A stretch of 64,000 bases of DNA from Ophiura sarsii (taxonomy: Eukaryota; Echinodermata; Ophiuroidea; Amphilepidida; Ophiuridae): assembly GCA_035610835.1 (NCBI GenBank), contig CM069448.1:14322462-14386461 (forward strand), written 5' to 3'. The position numbers and the translations under genes are program-made. Shown here piece after piece: positions 61,208-64,000 of this stretch (position 1 is its first letter; every line of letters begins with the position of its first letter). The notes below the pieces were generated by a model that searched no databases, was not told the DNA's origin, and worked only from the letters and a program-made list of their open reading frames with translations.

Positions 61208-62520
61208 TTATGAGGCATTGGCATGGCGACATTTACTGATTAGTTCAGATTTAGTGTTTAGAGTTATAGATTTGTCCGCGGTAATGATGAAATACTTTTC
61301 CCACAGGCATAGTTGGCAGCGTTTAGAGACATTAGAATAGGAATTTGAATGTTTGAGGATTGACCATGTAATGTTGAAATCCATGTTGTTGTCCTTGAGT
61401 TTCCAAACATGTTTGCTGAGTGCGGTTTGCTTCCTTTTGTGGTCCAGTTTGAATGATGATTTGTGATTGTCCCACCTTTTTTTGAATGTAGTGTCACATA
61501 ATCCAATGTACAATTTGGAGTCTTGGTCTGTAGTGGTGGTGACTGTTGCCTGGTAAATCACGGATTTAGTCTGACAATTACCAGCAAGGGGGCAGTCTTG
61601 GGGTTTCCTGCAGTTGCAAGTTTTGTTTGGGGTTGGGGTGGGTTCACGGAGGACAGATTTATTGTGTGAGTTGATGATTTTGCTCATGTTGTCCATGCAG
61701 CTATAACTAACTTTAACATTGTTCCGGTTAAAGATTTTGTTTAGAGGATTCCCCTTTGGAAAATGTTTGTCTATGAGGTGCAGGAACTTTCTGCCAACAT
61801 TAGTAGACACATGTTTACTGAACGGGGGATTGAACCATATGATGTTACGACTGCGTTTGCGTGTGTTAGAAGAGCTGTTGAGGGTGGCATCAAATTTGAG
61901 TGCATGTTCGTGTCCAGCGGCATTAAGGGCTTCTTGGTAGGGGGATTTAGTGGCGTTGAATTGGTTTTCATCACTTGATATATTCGAAAGTCTTTGGTTG
62001 ACAGATGCAGGTATGGTGTTGATAACATTCATAGGATGATTAGATTTCTTGTTGACATAATGGGTGTGGTTGTTGGGTTTAGTGTATGGGCGATACGAGC
62101 CATCGTTCAGGTTGAATGTGACGTCCAGGAAGTTGGTGGTTTTTAATCCTTGGTCGACTGTTATCTTGAGTCCATATTTCTTGAATTCTGCGATGAGCTG
62201 CTTCGCGACCCTGTTTGCCTGGGGTTGTGAGTGATTGCGTAGTATTGCTAGCCCATCGTCTCTGTATAGTCCCACGTTGTCAAACATATGTTTAATGTTG
62301 TGGAGGAGATATGTGCCTACAAGTTCACAAGTTTCGGCTCCATCATAAGATCCCATAGTGACATCAAATTGGTGGGGAGGTCTTGATTTGTGCCATGGAG
62401 AGTTGTCGTGGAAAAGCAGTGTCGTCTTAGCGTGGTTGATTATATCTCTGTCACGGTCCGAAATTGTAGTGAATCTGGATGCGAATTCCAAGGCATCATC
62501 AAGCAAGTTCTGGGTAATGT
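61208..62520 (-). CDS. Penelope-like reverse transcriptase (C-terminal part) with GIY-YIG endonuclease, 5'-truncated
   Basis: Open frame of ~437 codons from the insertion edge to the stop. No start codon inside the element; reading upstream runs into host flank, so this is a truncated ORF. Visible landmarks: GSYDGAETCELVGTYLL and catalytic motif C LYRDDG (62252-62266), then the thumb-side block IIWFNPPFSKHV. A Cys-rich linker CNCRKPQDCPLAGNC follows near 61572-61620. The GIY-YIG nuclease (about 61250-61560) has VIYQATV as the GIY strand, LYIG as the YIG strand, KKRW with the catalytic arginine, and the LSKHVWKLK block. This layout is diagnostic of Penelope-like elements of the endonuclease-bearing (Neptune/Poseidon-type) branch. 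No stop or frameshift was seen in the retained part, suggesting a young insertion. Confidence 0.93.
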
Positions 62521-63135
62521 AACAAATTATACAATTTCTTATTTTATCTAAAGACACTTGTCTACTTGTAGGACCCGAACGCCCGTTATAATTGCGAATT
62601 CAAAGATACTCGCTGGCTACAGAAAACTGCGTAATGGCTTAAAATTAAAATGCAGTTATGTCTTTTTGTTCTCAAATGTTTTGAAGTTATTGATTATTAT
62701 GACAAATGGTGGTATGTTTTAAAACATTTTGGCGTAACATTTATTACGTCACAGGCGTTCTTGAATAATGTTTCATCTCGACAAAGTGCTGACTAATTTA
62801 ATGGGGCAAGTGGTCCGAAGGGGTATGGGGCAACTGGTCCACTGCAAAAACTTATTCAAAATTGTAAAATTTATTTTGAAAAATTAGTTGTTAGTGTCAA
62901 TAAAACATGACTCGGTATTGAAATGTGAATAGAATATGAAATATTTCACATTCTTTCTAGTTCTTAGACATTTTGGGGTATTTTGGGTCTAATACCACTA
63001 TTTCTGCTATTGAATGATTACAATATGATACGAACTTGCTTTAGAATGGTTTAAAACCTAGGTATTCTGAATTACATCAGTATTGTATTTTAAATATCTT
63101 TTTAAGTATTTTTAAGTGTCTGTAAATATATTTTC

Positions 63136-64000
63136 ATAATAAACACAAAAGATAAACAAACAAAAAAGCATAAATTTAAGTGCAGGCTTCCAAATTAGAG
63201 TTTTTATTTCCTACAGATGAAACATTGATATCTGACTCAATAATGTAGAGTATTTCGGTTTTTCAAGTACACAATTAAAATGGAGTTCTTTAGAGCTTTC
63301 TAAAAGTCTCTTGGAAATCAAAATAAACCCATCAAAAAGTTCTAAAATTGTTTTTAATCACCTATCTTTCGTATAATTCGTTACAATGTTTATGGTGTGT
63401 TGCACATCATTAGAAAGCTGATGTATTCATCTTGACAATGATACTTAATTGGTTGCTAGCACTTGTTTCAGTGCTCAGCTACATGTGACACTTTAATACG
63501 ACAGTGTGGTTCTTTTGAGCACGAAATGATGGTGAACTTGGCACATTTTAAATGAGACCTCCCCATATTATTCACAAGCAGGTGGCTACTTACTTAACAA
63601 GCAATTGCTACAAACGAGGTATCGCTTGCGGAAAGAGAAACAATATCAATATATCACGACATATTCGAAAAAGGCGAATAAAAGATATTTTCCTAACGAG
63701 GAGTTTACATTGATTAAAACAGCATTCATCATCTATAATTACGAGCATTTTAGGAAAGGATTATATACGATATGTTATAGTTTGTGTCAGGTGCAGCATT
63801 GTCCCTTTACACCATTTAATACCAGTTATGTGATTGTCATAAAACAGAGAACGGAGTAAAAATTAACAATACCACACCTTATTTTATTCACCAGACACTT
63901 GGACATGGCTGCCGCCCTTATGAAATTCACATCAATGGCGTTGCTAACAATATCTGTACATATACTTCATGTGTCAAAACTGACTTTCACTTTCCCTCTG
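63136..64000 (+). repeat. Tandem segmental duplication, start of unit 3 (cut by window end)
   Basis: Matches 46465-47335 and, less closely, 33624-34510. Units 2 and 3 agree against unit 1 at many bases and share a ~48-bp absence relative to unit 1 near 34108-34155. The 84-codon ORF at 63605-63859 is a by-product of small indels. Confidence 0.95.

Larger units (their letters stand above)
59788..62520 (-). mobile_element. Penelope-like element, 5'-truncated, with hammerhead ribozyme
   Basis: The unit 1 counterpart (around 45871) is uninterrupted. In unit 2 the sequence TAACAAATTATACAA flanks the insert (59773-59787 and 62520-62534), a ~14-15 bp target duplication in the range seen for Penelope-like elements. 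The element lies on the minus strand. Its 3' noncoding part (59788-61207) carries the hammerhead motif. Its coding part runs off the 5' edge at 62520, so the front of the reverse transcriptase is missing. Confidence 0.93.
46465..63135 (+). repeat. Tandem segmental duplication, unit 2 (16.67 kb with inserts)
   Basis: Collinear with unit 1. It differs by an RTE-type LINE (+1.45 kb), a Penelope-like element (+2.75 kb), an extra 278-bp tandem copy (56665-57220), ~120 bp extra in the GGGGGGTA element, a 23-base G tract (53091-53113) where unit 1 has 7, one ~178-bp repeat fewer, loss of 36076-36523, and no 129-bp MITE. These indels account for the length difference. Confidence 0.95.

Noticed and set aside
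62521..62557. Upstream 12 codons of the Penelope-like ORF
   Set aside because: They derive from host flank and the target duplication, and the nominal start is a GTG. The element's coding part begins at 62520.

Overview
The window is nuclear DNA of a metazoan, most likely a marine invertebrate. It is AT-rich and intron-containing, dense in miniature inverted-repeat elements, minisatellites and retroelement remnants, and it carries an intact animal kish/TMEM167 gene. The species cannot be fixed from sequence alone. No prokaryotic operons, rRNA genes or CRISPR arrays were seen.

Region 1 (1-8,000) holds the one confidently identified host gene, a three-exon tmem167a (kish-A) gene on the + strand. 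Its coding exons are 543-545, 3846-3955 and 4297-4402, encoding 72 aa. A CCAAT/TATA-like promoter lies upstream, and intron 1 is filled with small inverted-repeat elements. Region 2 (about 9,084-32,276) is bracketed by two arms of one repeat family in opposite orientation (9,084-11,019 and 21,559-32,276). Both arms carry a roughly 40-45 bp minisatellite and the same ~0.6 kb ACAGGGCGTGT-ended insert. Between them lie a possible first coding exon of an unrecognised gene (15,734-15,849), degenerate tandem repeats and a decayed minus-strand ORF. The right arm is further expanded by a macrosatellite: a 1,840-bp unit in four nearly identical copies plus a terminal 495-bp fragment (22,221-30,071).

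Region 3 (33,624-64,000) is a tandem segmental duplication of a ~12.8 kb unit: unit 1 at 33,624-46,464, unit 2 at 46,465-63,135, and the first 865 bp of unit 3. Because the units align so well, unit 1 gives the empty sites of two retroelements in unit 2: a 5'-truncated RTE/BovB-like LINE (47,890-49,334) and a 5'-truncated Penelope-like element with a GIY-YIG endonuclease (59,788-62,520). Conversely, unit 2 gives the empty site of a 129-bp TAA-flanked MITE in unit 1 (44,245-44,373). Each unit also contains a 0.92-kb element with six GTAACACGYGTTAC-type palindromes, a GGGGGGTA-ended element, a ~45-bp minisatellite, a ~178-bp tandem repeat and a long hairpin.

The most striking compact structure is a complete hammerhead-ribozyme fold in the 3' part of the Penelope-like element (59,890-59,929, minus strand). 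All core positions and three stems can be read directly. The regular ~170-190 bp spacing of the conserved palindromes in the duplicated units, and the macrosatellite whose unit begins with a MITE-like segment, are the other structures most worth follow-up.
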